Shown one piece after another: positions 1-9,698 of a stretch of DNA of 64,000 nucleotides. Within the stretch, counting starts at the first letter, position 1. The number at the start of each line of letters is the position of its first letter. The stretch is from contig JAGONT010000002.1 in NCBI GenBank assembly GCA_017992885.1, positions 76,058 through 140,057 of the forward strand, given 5' to 3'. This DNA is from Alphaproteobacteria bacterium. GTDB taxonomy: Bacteria; Pseudomonadota; Alphaproteobacteria; UBA9655. Below the pieces are notes generated by a model that was given only the letters and a program-made list of their open reading frames with translations, had not been told where the DNA came from and searched no databases. A program made the position numbers and the translations under genes.

Positions 1-337
1 TCTTAATATAACAGTCGATTGATAATAATTGGCCCATAAGTCTTTTAGAGAGCTTACCTGTACTCAAGCGTCTTAGTGGAATATAAAAGAAAGAGAATAC
101 TTTATACTTATCAGATGTGAATATATCTTATTTTGTGCTTCTCTGCCAGCATCTTTTTGACTTGCGGGAATTTGATGAAACTATCTGCAACAAAACAAAC
201 ATTTTACGCATTCCCGCATGACAAGAGAATGACACGCGTCAGGATGAAACATGATATTTTCAAGTTTAATGTGTATATCCAGAATATTGAGTGCAATATA
301 CTGTGACAATCCTATTCCAATTCTTTAATAAATATTG
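1..337. other. intergenic, no gene seen
   Basis: AT-rich DNA with no open frame of convincing composition on either strand. It ends at the promoter of the repeat protein that follows. I see no RNA gene and no clear transposase remnant. Confidence 0.5.
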
Positions 338-366
338 TTGACAAATGAATTTTTTTTATATATTAA
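338..366 (+). promoter_or_regulatory. sigma70-type promoter of the triple-repeat secreted protein
   Basis: TTGACA at 338-343 (perfect -35) is followed after 17 bp by TATTAA at 361-366 (-10). Transcription would start near 373, 35 bases before the ATG at 408. This placement rules out the longer reading that would begin at 345, because that start lies inside the promoter. Confidence 0.6.
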
Positions 367-407
367 AAATTAATTGTTTTCAATCAAATGAATTAAGGAT
401 ATTAAGC

Positions 408-1235
408 ATGTTAATTTTAGATAAAAAAGTACTTTTAGTTGCTATTTCTTCTGCATTTTTTTCATTTCCTTCCTCTGCAATGAATCCTGAAGATGAATTT
501 AATCTTCATCTTAAGCATATATTATCGACAAGATCCAATGCGGTTTCACAGGATTCTATTGATAGCTTTGGTAGATATCCTGGTCATGAGAATTATGGAG
601 CTCCTTTTTCAGATGCTGGCATGGAAGAGGAAAACTGGCATTTAGCACACCGGAATGAAGTGGACTACTTTTACGGTGCTACAGGCGGTCAGCATATTGT
701 AAGCCTTCCAATGGAGGAAAGAACAAGATTTGTAGGGTTATCGGAAGCTGAAAAGCAAGAATACTGTGCAAGGATTAAATTAGAATTTTGCTTTAGCGAC
801 ATTCATGCCTCTCTTCCACACAGTCTACCACCACTGAATATACCATCATCTTCTTCATCATCTTCTTCTCAGGAGGAGGAGCCCGATAGCTTTGGTAGAT
901 ATCCTGGTCATGAGAATTATGGAGCTCCTTTTTCAGATGCTGGCATGGAAGAGGAGGCAAGGGCTTTAGCACACCTTCATGAAGTCCATTCCTTCCGCAA
1001 TGTGTATGCCTCTCTTCCAGTAGATCAACTGCCGCCTCCCGGTGGAGTTCGTGGGTTAACAACACTTAATGTACCTTCGTCTTCTGTAGCTTCTCAGGGG
1101 GAGCCCGATGGTTTTGGGAGACATCCTGGTCATGAGAATTACGGCGCTCCTTTTTCAGATGCAGCCATGGAAGATGAGGAGAGAGCTTTATCACACCACC
1201 ATGAAGTGCATTCTTTGCGCGACGTTCAGCAATAA
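408..1235 (+). CDS. secreted protein with three repeated FGRYPGHENYGAPFSDA units
   Basis: No family recognised. I choose the ATG at 408 because AAGGA lies 8 bases upstream and because the longer start at 345 falls in the promoter. The product (275 aa) begins with a Sec signal peptide ending near PSSA. The mature part has three copies of a unit of about 40 residues that opens with D-x-FGRYPGHENYGAPFSDA and continues with an acidic/His stretch (LAHxxEVxxF). Spacers are Ser-rich and Pro-rich, one being a run of serines. The first two units are nearly identical at DNA level, so the duplication is recent or homogenised. A surface or host-directed role is inferred only from export and repeats. Confidence 0.8.
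   Translation: MLILDKKVLLVAISSAFFSFPSSAMNPEDEFNLHLKHILSTRSNAVSQDSIDSFGRYPGHENYGAPFSDAGMEEENWHLAHRNEVDYFYGATGGQHIVSLPMEERTRFVGLSEAEKQEYCARIKLEFCFSDIHASLPHSLPPLNIPSSSSSSSSQEEEPDSFGRYPGHENYGAPFSDAGMEEEARALAHLHEVHSFRNVYASLPVDQLPPPGGVRGLTTLNVPSSSVASQGEPDGFGRHPGHENYGAPFSDAAMEDEERALSHHHEVHSLRDVQQ
561..1229 (+). repeat. three dispersed in-frame repeats inside the secreted protein gene
   Basis: Units begin at about 561, 885 and 1107. The first ~75 bases of units 1 and 2 are identical or nearly so, while unit 3 shows several synonymous and nonsynonymous changes. Spacing is uneven, so these are interspersed repeats rather than a strict tandem array. Confidence 0.8.
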
Positions 1236-1268
1236 CGCTTCTCGAAGTTAAATAAAATGAAGGTTCGT

Positions 1269-1291
1269 GAGCGAGGTACTAAACCTCGCTC
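1269..1291 (+). terminator. hairpin after the triple-repeat gene
   Basis: GAGCGAGG at 1269-1276 pairs with CCTCGCTC, with a short AT-rich loop. It sits 34 bases after the stop codon. The following T tract is weak, so this is a probable but not classical intrinsic terminator. Confidence 0.5.
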
Positions 1292-1806
1292 TTACGATCT
1301 ATCCAGTGAAAATCCGGCAAATTTTCTTATGGCAAGCGACGAAATCAGAAATAATGTAAGCCACGAAGAGAGGGGTAAATTCTTCTCTTCGTAGTTTATT
1401 CTGGAGAGCGTATCGTGTATTGGTGAACCTTCTATCGGACTTTTCTGATCATTAAAGAAATAAAAATGTATTCAAATTTATTTGGCCATTTCATTCTGAT
1501 TTCTTGATTATTTGATGAATTTATGAAATTATGTAAATGAATGAGGAGAAGCCTTACTTCAGAGTGGCCCTGAAGAGTGAGGGAAGTCTTCTTAAATTAC
1601 CTTGCCGTCTTTTAAAGTCATGTTATATGCAAAAACACTTTAGTAAGTTCAGATTATTTTAATGTTATGCTTAATTCATCTTTTTTTATAAAGGTGGATT
1701 TGCAAATTATTAAGTTATTTGTCAGAGCTGCTTTTTTATAATTCAGCCTTGGCGAAAGGGGGCTTTCTTATGCTATAAAGAATCATAATTTTGATAACAG
1801 GTTTTC
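1292..1806. other. 515-bp gap with hairpins and a possible pheST leader
   Basis: A second hairpin lies at 1363-1392 (ACGAAGAGA / TCTCTTCGT) and a third near 1555-1575 (CTTCAG / CTGAAG). A 16-base stretch at about 1341-1356 recurs at 13741-13756. A possible Phe-containing leader frame is at 1667-1741. No other gene is visible. Confidence 0.4.
1667..1741 (+). promoter_or_regulatory. possible Phe leader peptide and attenuator of pheST
   Basis: A 24-codon frame from ATG 1667 to TAA 1741 holds four Phe codons, two of them adjacent. It is followed by an imperfect hairpin at 1745-1764 (AGCC...GGCT) and then TTCTTA, just upstream of pheS. The layout resembles E. coli pheM attenuation. However, there is no good ribosome-binding site and TTT is common in AT-rich DNA, so this is tentative. 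Confidence 0.2.
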
Positions 1807-2829
1807 ATGAAGACGATGCAGCAGTTAGAACACCAGCTTTTGGCCGATATTGAAAAAGCCGTAACCCTTCAGGACTTAGAAGAACTGCGGGTGAGTACTT
1901 TAGGTAAAAAAGGCACTTTAACCCTTTTGATGAAAGAGCTAGCTCAGAAAGAACCTGAGGAGCGCCGGAGCAGAGGAGCAGAGCTTAATACACTTAAAGA
2001 AGCTTTTGCCATCGCCTTAGATCAGAAAAAAGGGCAGCTGGAAGATGAAGATTTAAATAAACGTCTAGCTTCTGAGACCTTGGATGTCTCTTTGCCACCG
2101 CGACCCTTTCCCCAAGGAAAGGTTCACCTCTTAAGTCGTACCCTTGATCAGGTGATTCACATTTTTGGGCAAATGGGATTTGTTGTGGCGGAGGGGCCTG
2201 ATATTGAAGAAGACTTCTATAATTTCACCGCCCTGAACATTGCGCCTGAGCATCCTGCACGGCAAGAACAAGATACTTTTTATTTGCCCTCTACACCAGA
2301 TGGCCAACCTATTGTTTTGAGAACGCACACATCGCCCGTGCAAATTCGAACCCTTCTTAAAGAAAAGCCACCTATACGTATTATTGCCCCTGGCCGTACC
2401 TATCGATCCGATTATGATGCAACCCACACGCCAATGTTCCATCAAATTGAAGGCCTGGTGGTGGATACAAAAACGCATATGGGACATCTAAAAGGGTGTC
2501 TTGAAGAGTTTTTTCGCCTCTTTTTTGAAGATTCCTCTTTAAAGCTGCGATTTCGCCCTGGGTATTTTCCCTTTACAGAACCTTCTGCTGAAGTGGATAT
2601 CCTCTGGAAGAACGACAGCTGGTTAGAACTTTTGGGGTGTGGAATGGTGCATCCGAACGTGTTGCGTAATTGTAAGATTGATCCCGAAATTTACCAAGGA
2701 TTTGCCTTTGGTATGGGGATTGAACGCATTACGATGTTGAAGTATGGCATTGAGGATTTGCGCCAATTTTTTGAATCAGATTTAAGGTGGCTTTCCCATT
2801 ATGGGTTTCCTCCGGAAACGCGGGAGTAA
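1807..2829 (+). CDS. pheS: phenylalanine--tRNA ligase alpha subunit
   Basis: Charges tRNA-Phe with phenylalanine in the cytoplasm, as the catalytic subunit of the alpha2-beta2 enzyme. The 340-aa product has the usual length. An N-terminal coiled-coil arm (about 1-90) binds tRNA. It is followed by the class II catalytic core with motif 2 around 'APGRTYRSDYDATHTPMFHQ' and motif 3 around 'GFAFGMGIERITMLKYGI' near the C-terminus. The start codon is ATG, and a second ATG lies three codons later. pheT follows after 3 bases, so the two genes are one operon, continued by lepA. Confidence 0.97.
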   Translation: MKTMQQLEHQLLADIEKAVTLQDLEELRVSTLGKKGTLTLLMKELAQKEPEERRSRGAELNTLKEAFAIALDQKKGQLEDEDLNKRLASETLDVSLPPRPFPQGKVHLLSRTLDQVIHIFGQMGFVVAEGPDIEEDFYNFTALNIAPEHPARQEQDTFYLPSTPDGQPIVLRTHTSPVQIRTLLKEKPPIRIIAPGRTYRSDYDATHTPMFHQIEGLVVDTKTHMGHLKGCLEEFFRLFFEDSSLKLRFRPGYFPFTEPSAEVDILWKNDSWLELLGCGMVHPNVLRNCKIDPEIYQGFAFGMGIERITMLKYGIEDLRQFFESDLRWLSHYGFPPETRE

Positions 2830-2832
2830 GGG

Positions 2833-5193
2833 ATGAAATTTACGTTATCTTGGTTAAAAGAACATTTAAAAACAGAGGCATCCCTCGATAAAATCTGTGA
2901 TACGTTAACAGATCTGGGGCTTGTTGTCGAAAAAGTTGAAAACAAAGCAGAAGCCTTGGCTCCCTTTATTATTTGTGAAATTATAGACGCAGAAAAACAT
3001 CCTAATGCTGACCGGTTAAAAGTTTGTCAGGTTGATACTGGCACAGAAAAGCTTCAAGTTGTGTGTGGCGGAGCCAATGCCCGTAAGGGATTGAAAGTCG
3101 TGCTCGCCAGACCTGGTGATGTTATTCCCTCCACAAAGCAAGTTCTTAAGGTTGGAAAAGTTCGTGATGTGGAAAGCTTTGGCATGATGTGCTCGATCCA
3201 GGAGCTCTTACTGGGAGAGGCTGAAGAAGGAATTATTGAAGTGCCTCATGAAGCTCCTCTCGGACAGTCTTATGCAAAGTGGCTTGGGCTTGATGAAGCC
3301 GTTATTGAGGTGAGCATTACGCCGAATCGAGGAGATTGCTTAGGAGTTTATGGGATTGCTAGAGACTTGGCTGCAACAGAAATCGGAACCCTTCTTCCTT
3401 TAAAAGGTGATTCAATAAAAGGGACCTATCCTTGCTCCCTGTCCCTTCATGTCGATTTGGAAGCTTGTCCTCATTTTACGGGCAGAATGATTCGTGGTGT
3501 TAAAAATGGCCCCAGCCCAGTATGGCTCCAACAAAAGCTTAAAGCTATCGGTTTGCGGCCTATTTCAGCGCTTGTCGATATTACTAATTTTTTTGCTTAC
3601 GATCGTGCTCGTCCCCTTCATGTCTTTGATGGAGATAAGTTGAAAGGCAATCTTAGTATTCGTTTTTCCAAAGCTGGAGAGAGCTTTAACGCTTTAGATG
3701 ATAAAACCTATACTCTTGCAGAAGGCATGACCGTTATTGCCGATGACTCAGGCGTTATTTCTCTTGCCGGTGTTATGGGGGGAGAAAGCACAGGGTGCGA
3801 TGAAGCAACACAGACAGTTTTTTTGGAGTCTGCTTTTTTTGATCCTATTCGTACGGCAATGACAGGGCGAAAATTGGGAATCTTAAGTGACGCTCGTTAT
3901 CGATTTGAAAGAGGCGTTGACCCTGCTTCAACCTTACCGGGTCTTGAGGCGGCAACGAAGATGATTTTAGATCTCTGTGGCGGTGAAGCGAGCGAAGTTG
4001 TGATTGCCGGTAAGGCTCCTGAGGTCACAAAGTCTCTTGCCTTTTCTCCTTCCCAAATTAAAAGTCGCGCAGGGATAGAAGTTAGTCAAGAACAAGCCCG
4101 TGCAATTTTAACAAAGCTGGGGTTTCATATCAAAGTAGAGGGACAACATCTAACTGTCCTTATACCGTCTTGGCGTTTTGATGTAGAGCAAGATGTCGAC
4201 CTTGTGGAAGAGGTTTTAAGAATAGAAGGATATGATAAAATTTCCTCAACGCCTTATGAAGGAAGGCCTGTGCAAAAACCTTTAACTACCTTGCAGGCCA
4301 GACGCTTTGTTGCTCGTGATCGCCTTGCAGGACGTGGACTCATGGAAGTTGTGACGTGGTCTTTTATATCTCAGGAAGAAGCCAAACCTTTTGGCGGAAT
4401 TCCAGAAAGCTTAATTTTGCTTAATCCCATTAGTCAAGATCTCGATGCGATGCGCCCTAGTCTTTTGCCTCATTTTTTGAAAGTTGTTCTGTATAACCAA
4501 AATCGTGGGGTTGAATCTCTTGGGGTTTTTGAAATAGGCCCTCAATACTCTGATCCCACACCCCAAGGGCAACATATGATGGCATCAGGTTTAAGGGCAG
4601 GGGCTTTTCACCCAGGAAATTGGTGTGAAAAAAAACGTCCCACGGATATTTATGATGTAAAGGCCGATGCACTTGCTCTTTTAGATCTTGCGAACGTAAC
4701 GCCTCAAAGCGATCGTACGGCTCCTTCCTGGTATCACCCTGGTCGTTCAGCAACATTGAAGTTGGGGTCACAAATATTGGGTTATTTTGGCGAAATCCAT
4801 CCTCGTATTCTTAAAATCTTTGATGTAAAAGGGCCGGTTGTTGCCTTTGAAGTTTTTATAGATCGGCTGCCATTGTCCAAGAGAAAGGCAACAGCAAAGC
4901 CTCCCTTAACTCTTTCACCTTATCAAGCGGTTGAACGGGATTTTGCCTTTGTTGTGCCTCAAGATGTTCCTGGTGAGAGCCTGATGAAAGCCGCACGCAA
5001 AGCAGAACCGTCCCTTATTGAAGAAGTGACGCTGTTTGATGTCTTTGAATTACCAGATCACAAAAAATCTTTAGCCATCCGTGTGCGCCTGCAGCCCAAA
5101 GACCATACCTTGACCGAAGAGGAAATCCAGACAATTTCCCAAAAAATAATGTCCTCAATTGCCGAAAATACGGGTGGAGAATTGCGCCAATGA
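2833..5193 (+). CDS. pheT: phenylalanine--tRNA ligase beta subunit
   Basis: Structural and editing partner of PheS. At 786 aa it matches the bacterial long form. It has an N-terminal tRNA-binding (EMAP-like) domain at about 40-150, then the B3/B4 editing region, the B5 domain, the catalytic-like core, and a C-terminal ferredoxin-fold anticodon-binding domain (about 690-786). The stop codon overlaps the lepA start by 4 bases (ATGA), which indicates translational coupling. No anomalies seen. Confidence 0.97.
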   Translation: MKFTLSWLKEHLKTEASLDKICDTLTDLGLVVEKVENKAEALAPFIICEIIDAEKHPNADRLKVCQVDTGTEKLQVVCGGANARKGLKVVLARPGDVIPSTKQVLKVGKVRDVESFGMMCSIQELLLGEAEEGIIEVPHEAPLGQSYAKWLGLDEAVIEVSITPNRGDCLGVYGIARDLAATEIGTLLPLKGDSIKGTYPCSLSLHVDLEACPHFTGRMIRGVKNGPSPVWLQQKLKAIGLRPISALVDITNFFAYDRARPLHVFDGDKLKGNLSIRFSKAGESFNALDDKTYTLAEGMTVIADDSGVISLAGVMGGESTGCDEATQTVFLESAFFDPIRTAMTGRKLGILSDARYRFERGVDPASTLPGLEAATKMILDLCGGEASEVVIAGKAPEVTKSLAFSPSQIKSRAGIEVSQEQARAILTKLGFHIKVEGQHLTVLIPSWRFDVEQDVDLVEEVLRIEGYDKISSTPYEGRPVQKPLTTLQARRFVARDRLAGRGLMEVVTWSFISQEEAKPFGGIPESLILLNPISQDLDAMRPSLLPHFLKVVLYNQNRGVESLGVFEIGPQYSDPTPQGQHMMASGLRAGAFHPGNWCEKKRPTDIYDVKADALALLDLANVTPQSDRTAPSWYHPGRSATLKLGSQILGYFGEIHPRILKIFDVKGPVVAFEVFIDRLPLSKRKATAKPPLTLSPYQAVERDFAFVVPQDVPGESLMKAARKAEPSLIEEVTLFDVFELPDHKKSLAIRVRLQPKDHTLTEEEIQTISQKIMSSIAENTGGELRQ

Positions 5194-6992
5194 CAAATTT
5201 AAGTCACATTCGAAATTTTTCCATTATTGCCCACATTGACCATGGAAAATCCACTCTAGCAGATCGTTTGATTCAATTGTGTGGCGGTCTTTCCGCGCGT
5301 GAGCAAAAAGAGCAAGTCCTTGATAGCATGGATATTGAACGTGAACGCGGGATTACGATTAAAGCGCAGACGGTGCGCCTTAAATACAAGGCTCAAAACG
5401 GAGAGACCTATCAGCTTAATTTGATGGATACGCCGGGTCATGTGGACTTTGCTTATGAAGTAAGTCGGTGTTTAGCTGCTTGTGAGGGATCTCTTTTGGT
5501 TGTGGATGCCAGCCAAGGTGTTGAAGCACAAACATTGGCAAATGTATATCAAGCAATTGATAATAATCATGAAATTATTCCAATTTTGAATAAAGCTGAT
5601 TTGCCTGCGGCTGATCCCGAGCGTGTCAAAGAACAGATTGAAGATGTCATTGGCTTGGATGCAAGTGAAGCTCTGCTTGTTTCAGCCAAGACAGGAGTTG
5701 GAGTTCCCGATGTTCTAGAAGCTTTAGTACATCGCCTTCCCCCGCCAAAAGGCGACAAGGATGCTCCCTTAAAAGCCTTGCTAATTGATAGTTGGTATGA
5801 TGCGTATTTAGGGGTCATCATTCTAGTGCGGATCGTGGATGGGTCTTTAAAGACAGGCATGAAGATTAAAATGATGAATGCAGGATCTGTTTATCCTGTT
5901 GAACAAGTTGGTGTTTTTACCCCCAAGCGAGAAAATCTTTCTGCCCTTCATCCTGGAGAAGTGGGCTTTTTTACGGCGGGCATCAAGGCAGTGAGCGATT
6001 GCAATGTGGGTGATACAATTACGGAAGACAAACGCCCTGCGGCTGCTCCTTTACCTGGGTTTAAGCCGAGTGTTCCCGTTGTCTTTTGTGGACTTTTTCC
6101 AACCGATGCTGCTGAGTTTGAACACCTTAGGGAAAGCTTAGGAAAGTTGCGTCTGAATGATGCAAGCTTTATGTTTGAGCCTGAGAGTTCGGCAGCCTTA
6201 GGGTTTGGGTTTCGCTGTGGGTTTTTAGGTCTGCTGCATCTTGAAATTATTCAGGAACGCCTTGAGCGGGAATTTAATCTTGATTTGATCACAACGGCTC
6301 CCAGCGTTGTGTATAAGCTTTATATGACCAATGGTGACATGATCGAGCTTCATAATCCGGCGGATATGCCTGATGTCGTGCGTATCGCCAAGATGGAAGA
6401 ACCCTGGATCAAAGCGACGATCCTCGTTCCAGACGAGTATTTAGGATCTGTCTTGACCCTTTGTACAGAGAGGCGTGGGGTGCAAATTGATCTGACCTAT
6501 GTGGGGAACAGAGCCATGGTTGTTTATCGTTTGCCGCTGAATGAAGTGGTTTTTGATTTTTATGATCGATTGAAGTCTGTGAGTCGAGGGTATGCGAGTT
6601 TTGACTATCAAATGGATGGCTATGAGGAAGGTCAACTTGTGAAGCTATCCGTACTTGTCAATGGGGATCCGGTCGATGCTCTGTCGACGATTGTCCATCG
6701 TTCTCATGCCGAAAGTCGAGGGCGAGGGCTTTGTACTAGGCTAAAAGAGCTCATTCCTAGACAACTCTTTAAAATTGCTATTCAAGCTTCCATCGGGGCC
6801 AAAGTAATTGCTCGTGAGACCATTTCGGCTCTGCGTAAAGATGTGACTGCAAAGTGTTATGGGGGGGATATTACCCGCAAACGGAAACTGCTAGAAAAGC
6901 AAAAAGCGGGTAAAAAGCGGATGCGCCAGATAGGCAATGTAGAAATTCCCCAGTCAGCTTTTCTTGCTGCCTTGAAAATGGGAGAGGACTAG
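5190..6992 (+). CDS. lepA: elongation factor 4 (back-translocating GTPase)
   Basis: Ribosome-bound GTPase of the EF-G family. The 600-aa length is typical. G1 reads AHIDHGKST (about residues 14-22), G3 is DTPGH and G4 is NKAD. The EF-G-like domains II, III and V follow, with the LepA-specific C-terminal domain rich in basic residues ([19 protein letters not shown]). It overlaps pheT by 4 bases and ends the pheS-pheT-lepA operon. A repeat-derived palindromic sequence lies directly after its stop. Confidence 0.97.
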   Translation: MTNLSHIRNFSIIAHIDHGKSTLADRLIQLCGGLSAREQKEQVLDSMDIERERGITIKAQTVRLKYKAQNGETYQLNLMDTPGHVDFAYEVSRCLAACEGSLLVVDASQGVEAQTLANVYQAIDNNHEIIPILNKADLPAADPERVKEQIEDVIGLDASEALLVSAKTGVGVPDVLEALVHRLPPPKGDKDAPLKALLIDSWYDAYLGVIILVRIVDGSLKTGMKIKMMNAGSVYPVEQVGVFTPKRENLSALHPGEVGFFTAGIKAVSDCNVGDTITEDKRPAAAPLPGFKPSVPVVFCGLFPTDAAEFEHLRESLGKLRLNDASFMFEPESSAALGFGFRCGFLGLLHLEIIQERLEREFNLDLITTAPSVVYKLYMTNGDMIELHNPADMPDVVRIAKMEEPWIKATILVPDEYLGSVLTLCTERRGVQIDLTYVGNRAMVVYRLPLNEVVFDFYDRLKSVSRGYASFDYQMDGYEEGQLVKLSVLVNGDPVDALSTIVHRSHAESRGRGLCTRLKELIPRQLFKIAIQASIGAKVIARETISALRKDVTAKCYGGDITRKRKLLEKQKAGKKRMRQIGNVEIPQSAFLAALKMGED

Positions 6993-6996
6993 CGCA

Positions 6997-7115
6997 GTAG
7001 CGTTCGTAAAAATCTGACAGCCTTTTGTATGAAATTCTTGGGTTGCCACGGCTCCTGACTGGGTCTCGCAGCAATGACAAAAACTTTCGTCATTGCGCGC
7101 GGAGCGATGCAATTC
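6997..7115. repeat. dispersed palindromic repeat 3' of lepA
   Basis: The stretch right after the lepA stop resembles the stretch right after the rplT stop at 38290-38370. Both hold a GCGTTy-rTAAAAATCT core, then CAGCnTTTTG, then a TTGnTTGCCACGGC/TTGATTGTTACGGC-like block and a GC-rich hairpin. The lepA copy continues into an ATTGCGCGCGGAGCGATGCAAT-like palindrome, the class also seen at 34050-34135. It could serve as a 3' end structure for the operon. Confidence 0.5.
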
Positions 7116-7136
7116 AGTTCTTTGAAACTTATGGTT

Positions 7137-8030
7137 TTATCTTCTTTTTCGCGAAGATTTCTTCTTCGCTGCAGTCTTCTTAATCGGCGCAGGTTTCCTC
7201 TTCGCAGGAGGTTTAACTGGTGTGAGTTTCCTCTTCGCAGGAGGTTTAACTGGTGTGAGTTTCCTCTTCGCAGGAGGTTTAACTGGTGTGAGTTTCCTCT
7301 TCGCAGGAGGTTTAACTGGTGTGGTTTTCCTCTTCGCAGGAGGTTTAACTGGTGTAGGTTTCTTCTTTGAAGGAGGTTTAACTGGTGTGGGTTTCCTCTT
7401 CGCTGGAGTCTTAACCGGTGCAGGTTTTTTCTTAGCTGAATGGATGAGGTTCCGAAGAACCGATTGCGCGGTTGCTTGCTTCAGTCCTGCAAGTGTGGGA
7501 GCAAAAATTTCTTCATTTGTACCTGGAAGAAGAGTGGGATAAAAGGAAGTATTGACGGCCTTCAAAAGGGATTGCGCAGAAACATATTTCCACTCTGATT
7601 TTTCAACTTTTCTCCACCTTAATTTTTGGGCATTTTTTTGAATGTCAGTGATTGAAGGTTTTGGACCATGTACTTTGACATAATACATACGATAAGAACC
7701 CCCTAAGGGATGGTTGTGATCTGTATAGGGAGAGTTTGCAACTTGATTAGGAGTAAATGTGAAAGTGTTGGCGGTTTCTTCGTTTCCTTCCCTTGCACCA
7801 GTTTTAGCAAGGTTTCTTCCATCTTTTGGGTCGCTGCCACCGCCAAAATCAGACCACACTTGAATGTTCTTGTGAAGTCTATTTGAATAGCGCGTTTCTT
7901 TTCCTAGAAGAACAGTACCATCATCAAAAAGAGGCAAAACACCTGCTCCAGTAGGTGCAGAGTATGTTGCAGAAGGAAAAATAAACGTAACAAACAAAAT
8001 GAAACTTAAAAATCTATAAAACATACTCAT
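7137..8030 (-). CDS. secreted Nudix-like protein with a Lys/Pro-rich repeat tail
   Basis: A signal peptide (MSMFYRFLSFILFV...YSA) leads into a Nudix-like domain at about 25-160. Its box is GGSDPKDGRNLAKTGARE followed by GNEETAN, so the RE-x2-EE-T core is kept while the first Glu is Asp. The C-terminal ~100 residues are near-perfect 11-residue repeats of the type KPPAKRKLTPV, ending in KKKSSRKRR, which makes a histone H1-like basic tail. The start is ATG 8030 (or 8024); the longer frame to 8075 has no ribosome site. An exported Nudix protein with a nucleic-acid-binding-like tail is unusual. The substrate is unknown. Confidence 0.75.
   Translation of the reverse strand: MSMFYRFLSFILFVTFIFPSATYSAPTGAGVLPLFDDGTVLLGKETRYSNRLHKNIQVWSDFGGGSDPKDGRNLAKTGAREGNEETANTFTFTPNQVANSPYTDHNHPLGGSYRMYYVKVHGPKPSITDIQKNAQKLRWRKVEKSEWKYVSAQSLLKAVNTSFYPTLLPGTNEEIFAPTLAGLKQATAQSVLRNLIHSAKKKPAPVKTPAKRKPTPVKPPSKKKPTPVKPPAKRKTTPVKPPAKRKLTPVKPPAKRKLTPVKPPAKRKLTPVKPPAKRKPAPIKKTAAKKKSSRKRR
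7194..7424 (-). repeat. 33-bp tandem repeat array coding the basic tail
   Basis: Seven contiguous 33-bp units start at 7194, 7227, 7260, 7293, 7326, 7359 and 7392. The first five are almost identical and the last two diverge. The period equals 11 codons, so unit gain or loss keeps the frame. The near-identity of the inner units suggests copy number may vary between strains. Confidence 0.9.
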
Positions 8031-8223
8031 TCTCGATAAATTAATTTTATTCTTAAGTAAGGTATAGAAACACATTTTTCAAGTGTGTGATTGGTCAATA
8101 AGCTTATTTTTTCTCATCTACTTAGAGTTTTTGCATGAGTTGCTGCTTCCTCTAAACAAAGTAAAGTAAGCCTAATAGAATATAAATTTACTTTGTCTTT
8201 GTCATTAACAAAAAGGTGTGAAT

Positions 8224-9382
8224 ATGGTCAAAAATAAGTTTATTTCAATCGTTTTTACGTTCGTTGCAGAGTGCTCAAGCTGCGCCTTCAACGTGGGAAG
8301 ATGAATTTGATTATTTCTTAAAATATGGCTCTCACTCTAAAAATTTCTATGCCAATTTCATGGAAAATCGGGATGAAGAAACAAAAGAAACAATTTTAAA
8401 CTTACAAAACCAAGAAAAAAAGAACCGCCTGTGTACTGAGGAAGAAAAACAAGAAGCTGTAAAGACATGGCGTGGTCTTTCTGAACAGATTAACAGTGAT
8501 ACACCTTTTAGTATCTTGTATCTCAGCAAAATGTTAAAAATACAGTGGGATGGAGAGGTTGCCATAGCATTGGCCAATAAGTGTCATGAACTTGCGCAAA
8601 TATACAATGACCCAAAAGTTCGAATCAAGCTTGCTTATCGAGGTTTTGCAACCTTAGGGGTTAAGCTTACAGAGCCTGATTGTGATTATCACAAAAAATT
8701 ACGTGCTGGTCCGTCGGTCATAAGGCTTTTAGAGGACTTAAAGAAATCCACAGAGTTTATTAAATCAGTATCAGATCTTCCTTTACCCTTATCGGATGTG
8801 ATTTTTCACAAAGACTGCATACCTCAGGCACAGGTCTGCTCTTTGTTAACGGTTGCCTATGGTGCTTATATCTTAGAGGGCTTAAGTGACACCAACGTGG
8901 CAAGGTACCATATTTATAATAATGGAAAGGACGCCATCACTTTATATCAAGAAGGATTACAAGGTTTAACAACCCCCGATCAAAGAGAATATTATCATAA
9001 ACAAATTGTCAATTTAGTCATTGGATTAACGAGAACTCCTGAGTTGTTAAGCACAGATGATGATCAATATCTCAAGGTAATGAAAAAGAGCTCACTTGCC
9101 CTTGCTAGAACTTTCAAAGATGCACATAAAGAATCTGAAGATCTTTTGGTAAGTACTGAATTAACGTATAAAATGGGTTCAGCATATTATCTTGCTGGAA
9201 AAAAAGAAAGTGCTCTTAAGTGTATTGGAATTGTACGCGCTGTTTCTCCAGAGGAATCTGAAAGGGGTCAATATATAAGTAGCTTAAAAACCCGCGCAGA
9301 AAACCTAAGATTACAGATTGAAGATCCGAGCAAAGCTTTGACCCATCAAGCTCATAATTGGACTCTCTTCGAGAGGTGGTGA
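8224..9382 (+). CDS. secreted alpha-helical protein, frameshift within the signal peptide
   Basis: AAAGG at 8212-8216 precedes ATG 8224, which opens a classical signal-peptide start (MVKNKFISIVFTF). That frame stops soon after. The remaining 372 codons, starting with L-QSAQA|APSTWEDEF, are in the +1 frame from about 8264. Removing one base near 8252-8263 would join MVKNKFISIVFTF to LQSAQA, a perfect export signal with an AQA cleavage site. So the gene carries a one-base insertion or a sequencing error. As it stands, only a signal-less product from TTG 8264 or a later start could be made. The mature part is helical and TPR-like in composition. No family recognised. Confidence 0.65.
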
Positions 9383-9698
9383 GTATTGGTCACATCGTAG
9401 CGATCTGGAACATAGATTTGTCTATAAAGTAACAGAGGGGGTATCCTCATTATTGTTCAATGGAGGGTACCGCTATTAAATTTAGGGTTATGATGTGTAA
9501 GTTTAGACAGAAGTGAGTCTGGTTGGTCTGCTTTGCTCTTTGTCTTCGATTCCTACGTTATTAGAAAACCTCAGCTTTTTTTAGAAAACAGGTCTGTGAT
9601 AAAGTTGAGGTTAGATACTCCTTTACAAACAAAAAGACTGTGCCTATACAAAAAATCAATACATTAAATTCAATTAAATTTTTAAAGTGGGGACGCTA
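9383..9698. other. 316-bp intergenic gap
   Basis: No gene seen. AACCTCA near 9568 and TGAGGTT near 9606 form a long-loop inverted repeat. The last 100 bases are AT-rich and probably hold the promoter of the next gene. Confidence 0.35.

Noticed and set aside
345..407. Upstream extension of the triple-repeat protein to 345
   Set aside because: It overlaps a good -35/-10 promoter (338-366) and places a non-signal leader before a perfect signal peptide with its own ribosome site at 408.
7194..7424. Regular ~33-bp repeats as a possible CRISPR array
   Set aside because: Units are contiguous without unique spacers, and they encode a continuous protein repeat.
7074..7542. Plus-strand reading frames rich in FPLRRRFNWC and FLFAGGLTGV repeats
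   Set aside because: They are the antisense frames of the 33-bp tandem repeat in the Nudix-like gene. A period divisible by three keeps all six frames open, so openness is not evidence of coding. No ribosome site or signal supports them.
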